The notes under the pieces were generated by a model. It had not been told where the DNA came from, ran no database searches, and saw only the letters and a list, made by a program, of their open reading frames with translations. Positions 7,462 through 16,332 of a stretch of DNA of 59,349 nt are shown piece after piece. Made by a program: the position numbers and the translations under genes. Source of the stretch: an uncultured Proteiniphilum sp. (GTDB taxonomy: Bacteria > Bacteroidota > Bacteroidia > Bacteroidales > Dysgonomonadaceae). The stretch covers positions 1 to 59,349 of the forward strand of contig NZ_CALNAT010000235.1 in NCBI RefSeq assembly GCF_937873925.1. The letters are read 5' to 3'. The number at the start of each line of letters is the position of its first letter. Position 1 is the first letter of the stretch.

Positions 7462-9870
7462 TTACAGAGAAACCCTGACCTTACCGTAGAATGCTCTTCC
7501 CGCCTTTTGCAGGCTGAAATTGTCGTACAGCTTTTCGTTGGTGAGGTTCTGACATTCGAATGAGATATTGTAACGCCCTTCTTTCAGGGAGTAGGAAACA
7601 CTCACATTATGAGAAAACTGGGTGGGCACAACCGATTTACTGTCACTACTTCCCAGTACCTCGGAATAAAGGGGAAAACTTTTCACATAAAAGTTATCAT
7701 AGGAGACCGTCAGCACATTGCCTGTCGCTCCCAGATCGTGACGATAAAAAGTAATATCCGCATTGGCGAAGAGGTAAGGCACATTCGGCATACGGGCTTT
7801 GTAGGTATTGCTGGGTGCACCCGTGACGGTTGTCGCTACGTTATCGCGGGTGTTGATCTCTGTGAAATTCCCTCCCACGCTCAACAGGTTTGAAAAATTG
7901 TAGCGCGCGGTAAGGGTATATCCCTTCGTAAGGACCTTGCCGTGGTTGATATAAGCCGCACCATAGCGACCACCACTCAGCCCCGTGATATTGCGCTGGA
8001 TATAATCCTTTATATCGCGGTAAACCATGCTTCCCTCCAGGTAAACGGCATGCTTGCCAAATGACTCGTCGAAACTTACATTGAAGTTGATATTATGGCT
8101 GTTCTCGGGCCTGATCCCTATATCTCCCGATTCCAGGTCTTCATCCCCGAAGACCTCATTATTGGCAGGCAACCGGTATACCTTTTCGTAGGATACCTTG
8201 GCCTGCAGATTATCCAGGATAAAGTAGGTTCCGGCCGCACCATACCCGGTGGTACTGATGGTTTTTGTGGTTCGCACAAATTCATCCAGTGAGGAAGAAG
8301 TAGCCACGGGGCCTGCCACATGCTGATAGTAATATTTACCGAACAGCGATGCATTCCATCTCTTGTTAGGCATAAGCTGGTAAGACAGGCCGCTGACATT
8401 CTTCTGCGTCTCCTTGGGTATCGGGTCAGGGTCGGAGCCTGGTGTCAGAAGCGACCTGTTGGAACGGCGGAACGAGTTAATAATGTGATTGAAAGTGAAC
8501 GAATGGATATCCTTTAACCGATAACGGGCGGAGAGTGTTCCGTTCCAGTTATTGTTATCCGATTGCAGATGCATGTACGACTGCTCTCCGGGCATTCCGG
8601 CCCGCGGCCGTTTTTCCCCCCGCCAGTTAAATTCATAGGCCGAGGTGTCCACGTTGTGCGTACTGTTTTTATTATAGTTGGCCGTAAGCGTCACATCCAG
8701 CCCATTGACAAACAGGTTTCGTTTATTGTATTCGAGCGACGGCATAACGGAGTGCCCTTTACGGTATTTACCGCCAAAAACAATCTCCTGGCGCACGCCG
8801 GTCTGCAACTCCTTATATACCTGAGAGTAAGTCAGTCCGAATATCAAGCGGTCCGCCCACGGCTTGTCTACCAGACCGACCTTTCCCGATATCGCCTCAT
8901 TGTGGTAAGTATCGTGAAACCGTTTTACACGCTCAATTTTTGACCTGTCCGTACTACTGCCTCCATCCGGCAGGAACTCTTTGACAGGCGTATCTACATA
9001 GTAATTATTATCGGAATAGTTCTGGAACGCGTTAACCTCGTAAGTCAGCCCGTTGTCGAATGTCTGTCCGAAATTGAAGTAAGACTTGTGGGTATTGAAC
9101 GAACCATACGAATAGGAGGCATCGAGATGCCATTTCTTATTAAAACCCTTTCTGGTCACAATATTGATTACGCCGCCTATGGCATCCGTACCGAACTCCA
9201 CGGGCACCACCCCTTTGTATATCTCTATACGCTCGGCATAGTTCACCGGAATATTATTCAGTCCGAACGACTGGCCCACACCGTCCTGGGGAACCCCGTC
9301 GATAAAGACTTTCACATGTTTCCCGCTGAAGCCGTCCATCATTACCTGCATTTCAGATCCCACGCCGCCCGTTTCGCGGATCCTGACACCGGACACTTTA
9401 TTCAACATACCCGACAGGTTGGCGGTCGAGTTGTGTTGTACCCTGGCATCCAGCGCTACTGCATTGTATGCCGATTCATTAATGCGCTGCACGGCTGATT
9501 TGGCTTCTATCACCACCTCCTGCAGAGCATATCTCTTCTCGGCCAACTCTACGGGAATGGTCATTTTCTCGCCCGGTTGCACGGTGATGGACTGTTCATG
9601 TGTTTCATACCCCATCAACTGTACACAGAATGTGTAACTCCCCGGCGCCACCAGCAAAAGGAAATCGCCCTTACTATCCGATTGTGTCCCCTGCTGGGTT
9701 TCTTTTATATAGACGGTAGCAAATTCTACCGGATCACCCTTACTATCTTTCACGCTTCCCCGAATAACGGCCTGGCGATCTTGTTGTGCAAATAAAGAAT
9801 GAAAAAAGAAAATGAAAACGATTATCCCGGTCAGCCTTATTCTTATAGTAAGACTCCTTAATTGATTCAT
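7462..9870 (-). CDS. xusA: TonB-dependent receptor, XusA-like siderophore receptor
   Basis: An outer-membrane TonB-dependent receptor of 802 residues. It has a signal peptide to about 28, then a carboxypeptidase-regulatory-like domain (VIRGSVKDSKGDPVEFATVY; about 33-115). The plug domain contains VRIRETGGVGSEMQVMMDGF and FGTDAIGGVINIVTRKG, and a 22-strand-type barrel ends in an aromatic-rich strand with Leu. It is the first gene of a three-gene unit with DUF4374 and an esterase. That arrangement, rather than the sequence alone, suggests catecholate siderophore uptake. Its promoter (9906-9937) has the same architecture as the two heme-unit promoters. Confidence 0.87.
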   Translation of the reverse strand: MNQLRSLTIRIRLTGIIVFIFFFHSLFAQQDRQAVIRGSVKDSKGDPVEFATVYIKETQQGTQSDSKGDFLLLVAPGSYTFCVQLMGYETHEQSITVQPGEKMTIPVELAEKRYALQEVVIEAKSAVQRINESAYNAVALDARVQHNSTANLSGMLNKVSGVRIRETGGVGSEMQVMMDGFSGKHVKVFIDGVPQDGVGQSFGLNNIPVNYAERIEIYKGVVPVEFGTDAIGGVINIVTRKGFNKKWHLDASYSYGSFNTHKSYFNFGQTFDNGLTYEVNAFQNYSDNNYYVDTPVKEFLPDGGSSTDRSKIERVKRFHDTYHNEAISGKVGLVDKPWADRLIFGLTYSQVYKELQTGVRQEIVFGGKYRKGHSVMPSLEYNKRNLFVNGLDVTLTANYNKNSTHNVDTSAYEFNWRGEKRPRAGMPGEQSYMHLQSDNNNWNGTLSARYRLKDIHSFTFNHIINSFRRSNRSLLTPGSDPDPIPKETQKNVSGLSYQLMPNKRWNASLFGKYYYQHVAGPVATSSSLDEFVRTTKTISTTGYGAAGTYFILDNLQAKVSYEKVYRLPANNEVFGDEDLESGDIGIRPENSHNINFNVSFDESFGKHAVYLEGSMVYRDIKDYIQRNITGLSGGRYGAAYINHGKVLTKGYTLTARYNFSNLLSVGGNFTEINTRDNVATTVTGAPSNTYKARMPNVPYLFANADITFYRHDLGATGNVLTVSYDNFYVKSFPLYSEVLGSSDSKSVVPTQFSHNVSVSYSLKEGRYNISFECQNLTNEKLYDNFSLQKAGRAFYGKVRVSL

Positions 9871-9905
9871 TTTATTCTAAACATTGACTACCTAAAATTA
9901 CGGGA

Positions 9906-9937
9906 CAAAGATATATGCAATAATATAAGGTAACAAT
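9906..9937 (-). promoter_or_regulatory. Promoter of the xus-like unit
   Basis: Minus-strand ATTG (plus 9934-9937), a 20-base spacer and TATCTTTG (plus 9906-9913), 36 bases before the start codon. The same ATTG-N20-TAnnTTTG layout recurs at 19269-19300 and 22983-23014. Confidence 0.65.
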
Positions 9938-10020
9938 CGCAAGAAATGAGTATTTTTCCGGTATAAAACAGCCATATATACCCACAAATGGTAGAGTTTG
10001 CCGGTAAAACAATACTGGAT

Positions 10021-10046
10021 CTTCCTATTATCATAATAACAGGAAG
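10021..10046. other. Strong stem-loop between hmuV and xusA
   Basis: CTTCCTATTAT pairs with ATAATAACAGGAAG as an 11-bp stem (one G-U) with a 4-base loop. There is no T-run on the minus strand, so it may be a weak terminator or a 3' stabilising hairpin for the hmu transcript. The surrounding AT-rich bases hold a direct repeat ACTATAAA. Confidence 0.5.
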
Positions 10047-10111
10047 TGATTCAATTGAACTATAAATCTATAGGGAATAACTATAAACTGATTCTATCTC
10101 TTATTTTGAAT

Positions 10112-10444
10112 TTATTCGGGGACATAAATGATCTCCCCGTTCTCGAGTTCATAAGCGACCCCGACCCTACGGCCTTGGGATCCTGAGGATTGCTCATTCG
10201 AGGGAGTATATTTATTGATTTTATTCCCTTCTTTCGTGATGATTTCCATATTATCCTTGCCCGGATTCTTTACGATGGTATAATCTTCCTGCGTAAAAAC
10301 CTCGGTCATATTCATGTGCATCACCATAGCGACCATCAACGCGACGGCAAATACCATCGCTACGTCGAACAAATTCACGATAACGCTTAGCGGGTCGGTG
10401 TCCTCTTCACGCGAAAATTTATTAATCCGTCGTTTTCTGCTCAT
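10112..10444 (-). CDS. hmuV: DUF2149 protein, HmuV-like
   Basis: A small inner-membrane protein of 110 residues. A basic N-terminus (MSRKRRINKFSREEDTDP) precedes one transmembrane helix at about 30-47 (MVFAVALMVAMVMHMN), then a periplasmic tail. It matches DUF2149, the ExbD-like partner seen at the end of Porphyromonas gingivalis hmuYRSTUV. It starts 4 bases after the TolQ/ExbB-like gene, which fits a two-part energising module for the locus receptors. The role is inferred from topology and neighbourhood. Confidence 0.85.
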   Translation of the reverse strand: MSRKRRINKFSREEDTDPLSVIVNLFDVAMVFAVALMVAMVMHMNMTEVFTQEDYTIVKNPGKDNMEIITKEGNKINKYTPSNEQSSGSQGRRVGVAYELENGEIIYVPE

Positions 10445-10448
10445 AATG

Positions 10449-11045
10449 TCAATTATTTTTTTCGGTTAATATCCGGGAAACGTAATCGAGATTGTTCACG
10501 TCTTTCGCATACCAGCGTTGTTTGGTCTGCAATGTAACCAACCCGATAGCGGATACCACCAGGCCGACGACCGTGGTGGCAAAAACCACCTGCATATTGT
10601 ACGCCATTCCCGAAATATCCCCTGTTGAAAGCCCTACCAGTGCAGGACTCATGGCAATAAGCGTTCCGATCAACCCTAGTACCGGCCCCATTTTGGCAAG
10701 CATTTTCGAGAGGGCAAGATCTTTATCGGCTTCGTTCTCGAAATTCGAGATCAGAAAATCGGAATACGCCTCGCTCGGCGGAGTGGTCAATAAGTCGCGC
10801 AGGTACTTGATGAAAAGCGAATTGTCGTTTTTGGGAATGACGGCTCTCAACTCGTCTATGGTGGGTTTCGACAATTCCTTTATTTTATTGCCTATTGCCT
10901 TGTCGTTCTTCCGTTTGGTCATGAACTGGTCGTAAAAACTGCCGATGAGCAGCAACGAGCGTCCAAAAAGAAACAGCAAAATAATAATATCGGGTATCAA
11001 TAAGCTGTTGGCTACCCAAAATAGCGTTTTTGAAATAACTTCCAT
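10449..11045 (-). CDS. hmuU: MotA/TolQ/ExbB proton-channel family protein, HmuU-like
   Basis: An inner-membrane proton-channel protein of 198 residues. The first helix is near residues 10-35 (SLLIPDIIILLFLFGRSLLL). A cytoplasmic loop follows, then the TolQ/ExbB core with two helices: KMGPVLGLIGTLIAMSPAL and MQVVFATTVVGLVVSAIGL. With the adjacent DUF2149 protein it probably uses proton-motive force to drive outer-membrane heme import or to energise the CobN-like protein. Gene order T-U-V matches the P. gingivalis hmu operon. Confidence 0.88.
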   Translation of the reverse strand: MEVISKTLFWVANSLLIPDIIILLFLFGRSLLLIGSFYDQFMTKRKNDKAIGNKIKELSKPTIDELRAVIPKNDNSLFIKYLRDLLTTPPSEAYSDFLISNFENEADKDLALSKMLAKMGPVLGLIGTLIAMSPALVGLSTGDISGMAYNMQVVFATTVVGLVVSAIGLVTLQTKQRWYAKDVNNLDYVSRILTEKNN

Positions 11046-11128
11046 TATTGGTTTTTTTAAGCTTCCTGAATCTCCAAAAGAGGAAATTTCAGGATAAGTG
11101 AATTGATTGAGTTTTAGTCTATGCTACT

Positions 11129-11833
11129 TTACACCTTCATATCTTTACGGCGATATTTTTTTCTGAACTTCCATTTATATTTATTCCAGACATAGCCAAC
11201 AGCGAAAAATACCGCAAACAAGATAACAGAATAAAGTATTGCCTGAATATTCAAAGGCTCTTTTACCGCCGCGTAAGTAACATTCCCGTTGACGGTTGTC
11301 AATAACCCCAATATGGCCACAAACAGGCTTACAAGAAAATGCACTTCCAACCGCAGTTCCTTTTCCGGCAGCAAAAGCTGAATGCCGTAGGAAGCGGCAG
11401 GGATAACGACAAGGGTGATTCCTGCAATGGTATATGCAATAGTGCTGAAATTGGTTCCGGAAAGGCTGAAAATAGCCTGTGTCAGCATATAAAATAAAAC
11501 CGGAAACAGCAGGAGGCTGGGATACCAGTATAATAAGCGTCTCCAGCGCTTCTTCTTTTTACCGAACATGTTCATCAATGCGGCAAAGCAAAAAGCAAAA
11601 CAGATGGCTGATTCCACTGTGATAAGCACTGCCATATCCTGCAATGCCTGACGGTTCGAAAGATAATCATGCAGCTGTGTTTTGGACTGTACAATAGCGT
11701 ATTGTTGCGCCCAAACCACGAAAATTGCACAAATAGCCCCGAAGATTACCGTTTGCCACCATTTCCAGAAGCTAAGCTTCAGGATGCTGTTGATAATGAT
11801 AAACAGGATCAATACCTGAATAATGATTTCCAT
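11129..11833 (-). CDS. hmuT: Polytopic membrane protein, HmuT-like
   Basis: A hydrophobic inner-membrane protein of 234 residues with about six or seven helices (MEIIIQVLILFIIINSILKL at the start, ILYSVILFAVFFAVGYVW at the end) and a very basic tail (KYKWKFRKKYRRKDMKV). I chose the ATG at 11833. An in-frame upstream start (11881) would translate the tandem repeats between this gene and the CobN-like gene. Function is unknown; its place between the CobN-like and TolQ-like genes is the only support for the HmuT name. Confidence 0.75.
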   Translation of the reverse strand: MEIIIQVLILFIIINSILKLSFWKWWQTVIFGAICAIFVVWAQQYAIVQSKTQLHDYLSNRQALQDMAVLITVESAICFAFCFAALMNMFGKKKKRWRRLLYWYPSLLLFPVLFYMLTQAIFSLSGTNFSTIAYTIAGITLVVIPAASYGIQLLLPEKELRLEVHFLVSLFVAILGLLTTVNGNVTYAAVKEPLNIQAILYSVILFAVFFAVGYVWNKYKWKFRKKYRRKDMKV

Positions 11834-11835
11834 AA

Positions 11836-11926
11836 ATAATGTGCCAATAAAACCAATGTGCCAATGTGAATAATGTGCCAATGTGAATAATGGAATAACT
11901 CCTTAATTGGCACATTGGCATATTAA
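11836..11926. repeat. 17-bp tandem repeat with facing inverted copy
   Basis: aatgtgccaatgtgaat occurs twice perfectly in tandem (11855-11871, 11872-11888), with a partial copy before it. TGCCAATGTG (11876-11885) then pairs with CACATTGGCA (11911-11920). The cluster fills the gap between the CobN-like gene and its downstream membrane gene. Confidence 0.7.
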
Positions 11927-11938
11927 TGAATTAGCACA

Positions 11939-14900
11939 TTATTCTTTCCTTTTCCGCCTCAAAATTAGTAAAAGTATGACAAATACCACAAGTACTACCG
12001 CGGCAACAAGGATCCCGTTGAGGGTATTCTTTTCACCGTTCTCAATTTCCCCTACCTGCTCTTTTTTGAGAACTGTGCCTGCCGGGGTTACGCGTGCATC
12101 GGCTCCCGCAGTTTTCATTGCACTGAGTTGCCTGTTGTAAACCTGGGCATCGGAAGGAGCTATATTCTGGGCAATGTAATCCTGCAGTTTGACATTCCCT
12201 CCGGCAAAACCCGAACCTGTCGAACCAAACTCTTTTACCAGATCGGTATGCAGTTTCGCGATATCGGCGAGCTGTTCGGGGGTGGCTTTCCACATGCCTT
12301 TCCGTGCGGTTTCCATCATAATGGCGGTCACTTCCTGCAGCACTGCCGGGCTTTTTTCCCTGAAAAACGCTTCCGTACCCAGATCGAACTTATCTTTTAC
12401 ATACACATTGTAGAGTTCGTCCCATAGCTCATTATCGATGACATTGGGCTTGGTAACGTTCCACCCGAACGTATTGGTTACTACCTCCGTTATCTGCGCG
12501 GCGCTCGACGCCCCGCCCTTCATTACTTCTTTGATATATTCGGGATTGAGCACGGTGGCACGCGATTCAACGCCGATAGCCTCTTTCAGATCCTGCATTT
12601 TGGCGTTATTGCGGTTGCGGTAATCGGCAAAATAGGCGTCGGGGTCTTTACCGGTTACGTTACGGATGGCAAGATTCATCCCGCCCATAAATTCGTATAC
12701 GTGGTCAAGGCTCAATGCACCCCATGTATTATTCTGGCGCGGCTGAACGATCACGTCAGTATTACTGAGTACGGTACGGAGAAGTCCGGCCTGAAATTCA
12801 CCCCAATTCTTATCGCTTCCATAGTCTGCCCCCATGTTGTTGATATAGGCGTCGGCGATTTCTTTTTCCGACTCCCATTTATCGCTGCTGGTGATCATTT
12901 CCTGAATACCTGTACCGTACATACCGTTGATTCCCCCGAATATGCGGCGGGTGGACATGGCACGGGCATCTTTGGGCGATATACCTTGTTCCACTAACTG
13001 GCGTTCTATCTCAACGGTACTTTTTGACACGAGGTTCTCATATTTTTCGTCTTTTGCCGCCGCAGCCATTTCCACGGCTCTCGAGATAAGCATCAGACGC
13101 GATGCGGCCAGGTCACGGAATTGCCCGGATGTCTGCACCACCACATCGATACGCGGACGCCCCAACTCCTCGGCAGGGATAAGCCGAAGTTCGGAAACAC
13201 GCCCATAGGTGTCACGCACCGGCTCAATTCCCAGCATGTACAGCACCTGGGCAATGGTGGTGCCTTCACTTTCGATAAACTCGCTGCTCCAGAAGGTATA
13301 ACTCACTTTACGCGGATACTCGCCATGCTCCTTGTGATATTGTCCGAGTGTGGCATTTACCAGCGATACGCCTCTGTCCCAGGCCACTTCCGAGGGAGTA
13401 GCCTCTGCATTTACCGAGTAAAGATTCCTGCCGGTAGGAACAGCATTGGGGTTCGCCACGGCATCGCCACCCGAAGACGGCTCTACATATCCTCCGGACA
13501 GCGCATTGAGCATAGCTGCGAACTCCAGTTCGGGGCTGTTTTCCAACGCCGATTTGTAAAGGACGATGTTATAGATGGTACGCTCAATCTCAGCTATCAT
13601 ACGGGCTTTTTCCTTCTGTTCCTTAGTGTATTCGGGCATTTTGGGTTGTCCGGGTGTACCTGCCCCGGTCGGACGAGACTCGCTTTTTGTAGCCGATGAA
13701 TCTTTATGTGTAGCTACCTCCGGACGTTTCGCCACACTATCTTTCGGCATACCTGTTTCGGGTTTTTTCGCACCGTCTTTCGGCGTATCGTTGCCTGTCG
13801 CCGCCATTGCTCCCATGCCTCTTCTGGGCGGATTTAAAATAGTTTTACTTTCGCTCAATTCGGCAGCCGTAATACCTGCCACCGCACATACAAATCCATC
13901 ATCGACGGTTTTTCCTGCCAATATCTGATTGACCAGATTTTTTGCCGGGTCAAGATAATGCTGTGTGAAAAACGCTTTGCTGTTCAATTGTTTTTCGGAT
14001 ACTTTCCCTCTCTGTTTATCCAAAGCGGACAGGCTGTAAGCAATCGGATCGGCGCTCATAGCCAACACGGTAGACTTTATTTTCTCCGGCGTATAAGGTT
14101 CGCCCGAAATGTAGAGTTGCCCGTTTATCTTTTCATTCGCAATTTCTTCCGCATAATTCTCTATGCGTTCTATCTCTTCGGTGGTATAGGGCTGGGAAAG
14201 GACACTGTCCAAACGCAAATCGCGGTGGACACCCATAGCAACGGCGATCTTCTTCACCTCTAACGATGCTTTCGGCTGCTCCGCTTCACCGGTCCTATAG
14301 TATTCCCGTATTTTATCCTGCAATGTTTTGAATTGCGAACGGGTATTGCTCTCCGTGAAAGCAGGGGTAAGGTAAGAAACGGTAGTAGCATACGAACGGC
14401 GTTTCGCCATCATGCTTTCGCCGATATTACCGATGGTGTAGTAGTAAAAATGGGGAATAGTTCCGACCAGACGGTCTCCCCAGTCATTACTACTTAAAGC
14501 GACCTGCTTTTGGGGTGTAAACTCAAGGCTGCCGTGCGTCCCGAAATGGAGCAACGCATCGGCCTTAAACCCGAACTGCATCCATAAATAGGAGCCAATA
14601 TAGGTATGCGGCGGCGGCATTTTCGCTCCGTGAACAATGGCAAAATCATCATCGCCCAACGCAGCCATGGGCTGAGGCAGCAAGACGACATTTCCCAATT
14701 GTATGCGGGCTACGGCAAGGTATTCTTCGCCGTTTACTTCTTTATATAATTCTTCGGATAAGGTTTGATTCACCCACGCTTCATAATCCTGTTTTTTTAT
14801 CAGTTGCGGATGGCCATTTTTCAAAAAATCATCGAACGCGCCTTCGGCATACGTGCTCAAAACCGACCCTTGCGTCATCAACAGATTCTCGAACTCTTTT

Positions 14901-16126
14901 TCGGTTGCCGGAAGGTTATTCACTTTGTACCCTTCGGCCTTTAATCGCTTCAACAGGTTATAGAGGGCAGGCACGGTTTCCAGACCTTGTGCAGCCAATG
15001 TTTCCTGTCCTGCTCCCTTAAAATAATAGATAGCGACTTTCTTTTCCGCGTTCTTCTTATGTTTAAGGGCGATCATATTATTGACGATCGCCGTAAAACT
15101 TTTAAGCCTGTCGGGAATTGTTCTGAACACATACAAATCCTCGTTGTTTTTTTCCTGGGCTACCAATGAATAGGGATAAATGGCGCCGTCGAGTTCCGGC
15201 ATGACAATCGTCTGCCCCATAAATCCGCCGAACATCCCCATCGGGTCTTTCATCCAGTCTTCCTTCAGTTGCAGAATGGTAATCGGCGCAAAAACAGGAA
15301 TATTCTGCCTCTTCAGCCATTCCACGGCAGCATCCGGCTGTCCCATCAAAAGGCGTCCGTGCGGGAAATAAACTACCGCGACGGGGTTTACCTGTTCCAG
15401 GAACTCAATACGTTTTGTCATTGAAGAGATAGGATAGACGTTCAATCCCGAATTTTGCAGGGCTACGATCAGGCTGTCCAAATGCTCTTTATTGCCGCTG
15501 AACGGATCGTGTATACCGGCAACAATCGCTACTTTATCGGCTCCTTCCTTGTAAAAGCCTTGCCTTTTGAGATAAGCCTCGTATTCATTCACATCCTCGA
15601 AAGATACATTCTCATCGAGATGAAAAATCGCATCGGACACACTTTCCACTACAGGCTGCGCCTCCGGGGCAAATAAGATCTTCTTATCGATATTCCGGCG
15701 TATATAACGCGCCATATTCTGGTAGTTGGCCTTATTGCCGCTCCCAAGGTATCTGGATATCTGTTCGAGGTCTGTACTGTCCAGATTGCAGATATTATTT
15801 TGCGGATTGGTAACGGCAAACATGTAAATCGGTGTTCCCTTATCTGCCGCCGACTGGATCTGCGCACGCTGTTCTTCCGACACTTTCAGCCCCATGCCGA
15901 AACCGAGCACAAAATCATAATTTTTCAGTTTACCGACCTCTTCCACAGGAACCTCTTCATATTTTATAAATTTATCGTTGTTCGACAGTGAAATATTCGA
16001 TACCTGAAAAGGCTGAAAATTATACAGGGCGATTCTGGTAGGAGAAGCCATTTTCTGCCAGGTTATCCATCCTGCGGCGATAATGAGCAGGGCGGATAAA
16101 GCAATGAGTACATATTTCTTTTTCAT
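11939..16126 (-). CDS. hmuS: Membrane-anchored CobN/BchH-like protein, HmuS-like
   Basis: A 1395-residue CobN-family protein. A helix at about 3-22 anchors the N-terminus and another near the C-terminus (ILVAAVVLVVFVILLLILRR) ends in a basic tail, so most of the protein should be periplasmic. The CobN core is clear (LHFGTHGSLEFTPQKQVAL). A Pro/Lys/Thr-rich linker of about 70 residues interrupts the family domain near residues 767-835 (plus about 13620-13825). Although annotated as cobaltochelatase in many genomes, its place after hmuR and before hmuTUV identifies it as HmuS, proposed to remove iron from heme or related tetrapyrroles. I start it at 16126; a second ATG lies at 16159 beside the repeat. 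Confidence 0.88.
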   Translation of the reverse strand: MKKKYVLIALSALLIIAAGWITWQKMASPTRIALYNFQPFQVSNISLSNNDKFIKYEEVPVEEVGKLKNYDFVLGFGMGLKVSEEQRAQIQSAADKGTPIYMFAVTNPQNNICNLDSTDLEQISRYLGSGNKANYQNMARYIRRNIDKKILFAPEAQPVVESVSDAIFHLDENVSFEDVNEYEAYLKRQGFYKEGADKVAIVAGIHDPFSGNKEHLDSLIVALQNSGLNVYPISSMTKRIEFLEQVNPVAVVYFPHGRLLMGQPDAAVEWLKRQNIPVFAPITILQLKEDWMKDPMGMFGGFMGQTIVMPELDGAIYPYSLVAQEKNNEDLYVFRTIPDRLKSFTAIVNNMIALKHKKNAEKKVAIYYFKGAGQETLAAQGLETVPALYNLLKRLKAEGYKVNNLPATEKEFENLLMTQGSVLSTYAEGAFDDFLKNGHPQLIKKQDYEAWVNQTLSEELYKEVNGEEYLAVARIQLGNVVLLPQPMAALGDDDFAIVHGAKMPPPHTYIGSYLWMQFGFKADALLHFGTHGSLEFTPQKQVALSSNDWGDRLVGTIPHFYYYTIGNIGESMMAKRRSYATTVSYLTPAFTESNTRSQFKTLQDKIREYYRTGEAEQPKASLEVKKIAVAMGVHRDLRLDSVLSQPYTTEEIERIENYAEEIANEKINGQLYISGEPYTPEKIKSTVLAMSADPIAYSLSALDKQRGKVSEKQLNSKAFFTQHYLDPAKNLVNQILAGKTVDDGFVCAVAGITAAELSESKTILNPPRRGMGAMAATGNDTPKDGAKKPETGMPKDSVAKRPEVATHKDSSATKSESRPTGAGTPGQPKMPEYTKEQKEKARMIAEIERTIYNIVLYKSALENSPELEFAAMLNALSGGYVEPSSGGDAVANPNAVPTGRNLYSVNAEATPSEVAWDRGVSLVNATLGQYHKEHGEYPRKVSYTFWSSEFIESEGTTIAQVLYMLGIEPVRDTYGRVSELRLIPAEELGRPRIDVVVQTSGQFRDLAASRLMLISRAVEMAAAAKDEKYENLVSKSTVEIERQLVEQGISPKDARAMSTRRIFGGINGMYGTGIQEMITSSDKWESEKEIADAYINNMGADYGSDKNWGEFQAGLLRTVLSNTDVIVQPRQNNTWGALSLDHVYEFMGGMNLAIRNVTGKDPDAYFADYRNRNNAKMQDLKEAIGVESRATVLNPEYIKEVMKGGASSAAQITEVVTNTFGWNVTKPNVIDNELWDELYNVYVKDKFDLGTEAFFREKSPAVLQEVTAIMMETARKGMWKATPEQLADIAKLHTDLVKEFGSTGSGFAGGNVKLQDYIAQNIAPSDAQVYNRQLSAMKTAGADARVTPAGTVLKKEQVGEIENGEKNTLNGILVAAVVLVVFVILLLILRRKRKE

Positions 16127-16156
16127 ACGATTAAAATTATTGACTTTCAAATGTAT

Positions 16157-16245
16157 CATATGGAACTATTCCGCTAAGCTAAATGAGCAGAAGCCAAACT
16201 TGTTTGGATTATGCCATAGCGAGGAATAGTCTAAGTTTACTGAAC
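16157..16245. repeat. Dispersed hairpin repeat copy upstream of hmuS
   Basis: ATGGAACTATTCCGCTAAGC begins the copy. The apical stem is CCAAAC-TT-GTTTGG, the return arm is TAGCGAGGAATAGT, and it ends AGTTTACTGAA. The outer arms ACTATTCC-GCTA and TAGC-GAGGAATAGT pair. On the minus strand this lies in the hmuR-hmuS gap. A possible -7 box TACATTTG (plus 16148-16155) beside it could give hmuS an internal promoter. Confidence 0.7.
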
Positions 16246-16332
16246 TCGCAATAATCATGTTCTTAGGTGAGAACGGTTTTCATGCTCGTTTCATATAGAT
16301 GATAAGTTATTTCCTGATTTTAAAGTCTTTCC

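Noticed and set aside
11939..16126. Cobaltochelatase CobN for vitamin B12 synthesis
   Set aside because: No CobS/CobT or other B12 genes nearby, the protein is membrane-anchored, and the neighbours are the heme-uptake set, so HmuS fits better.
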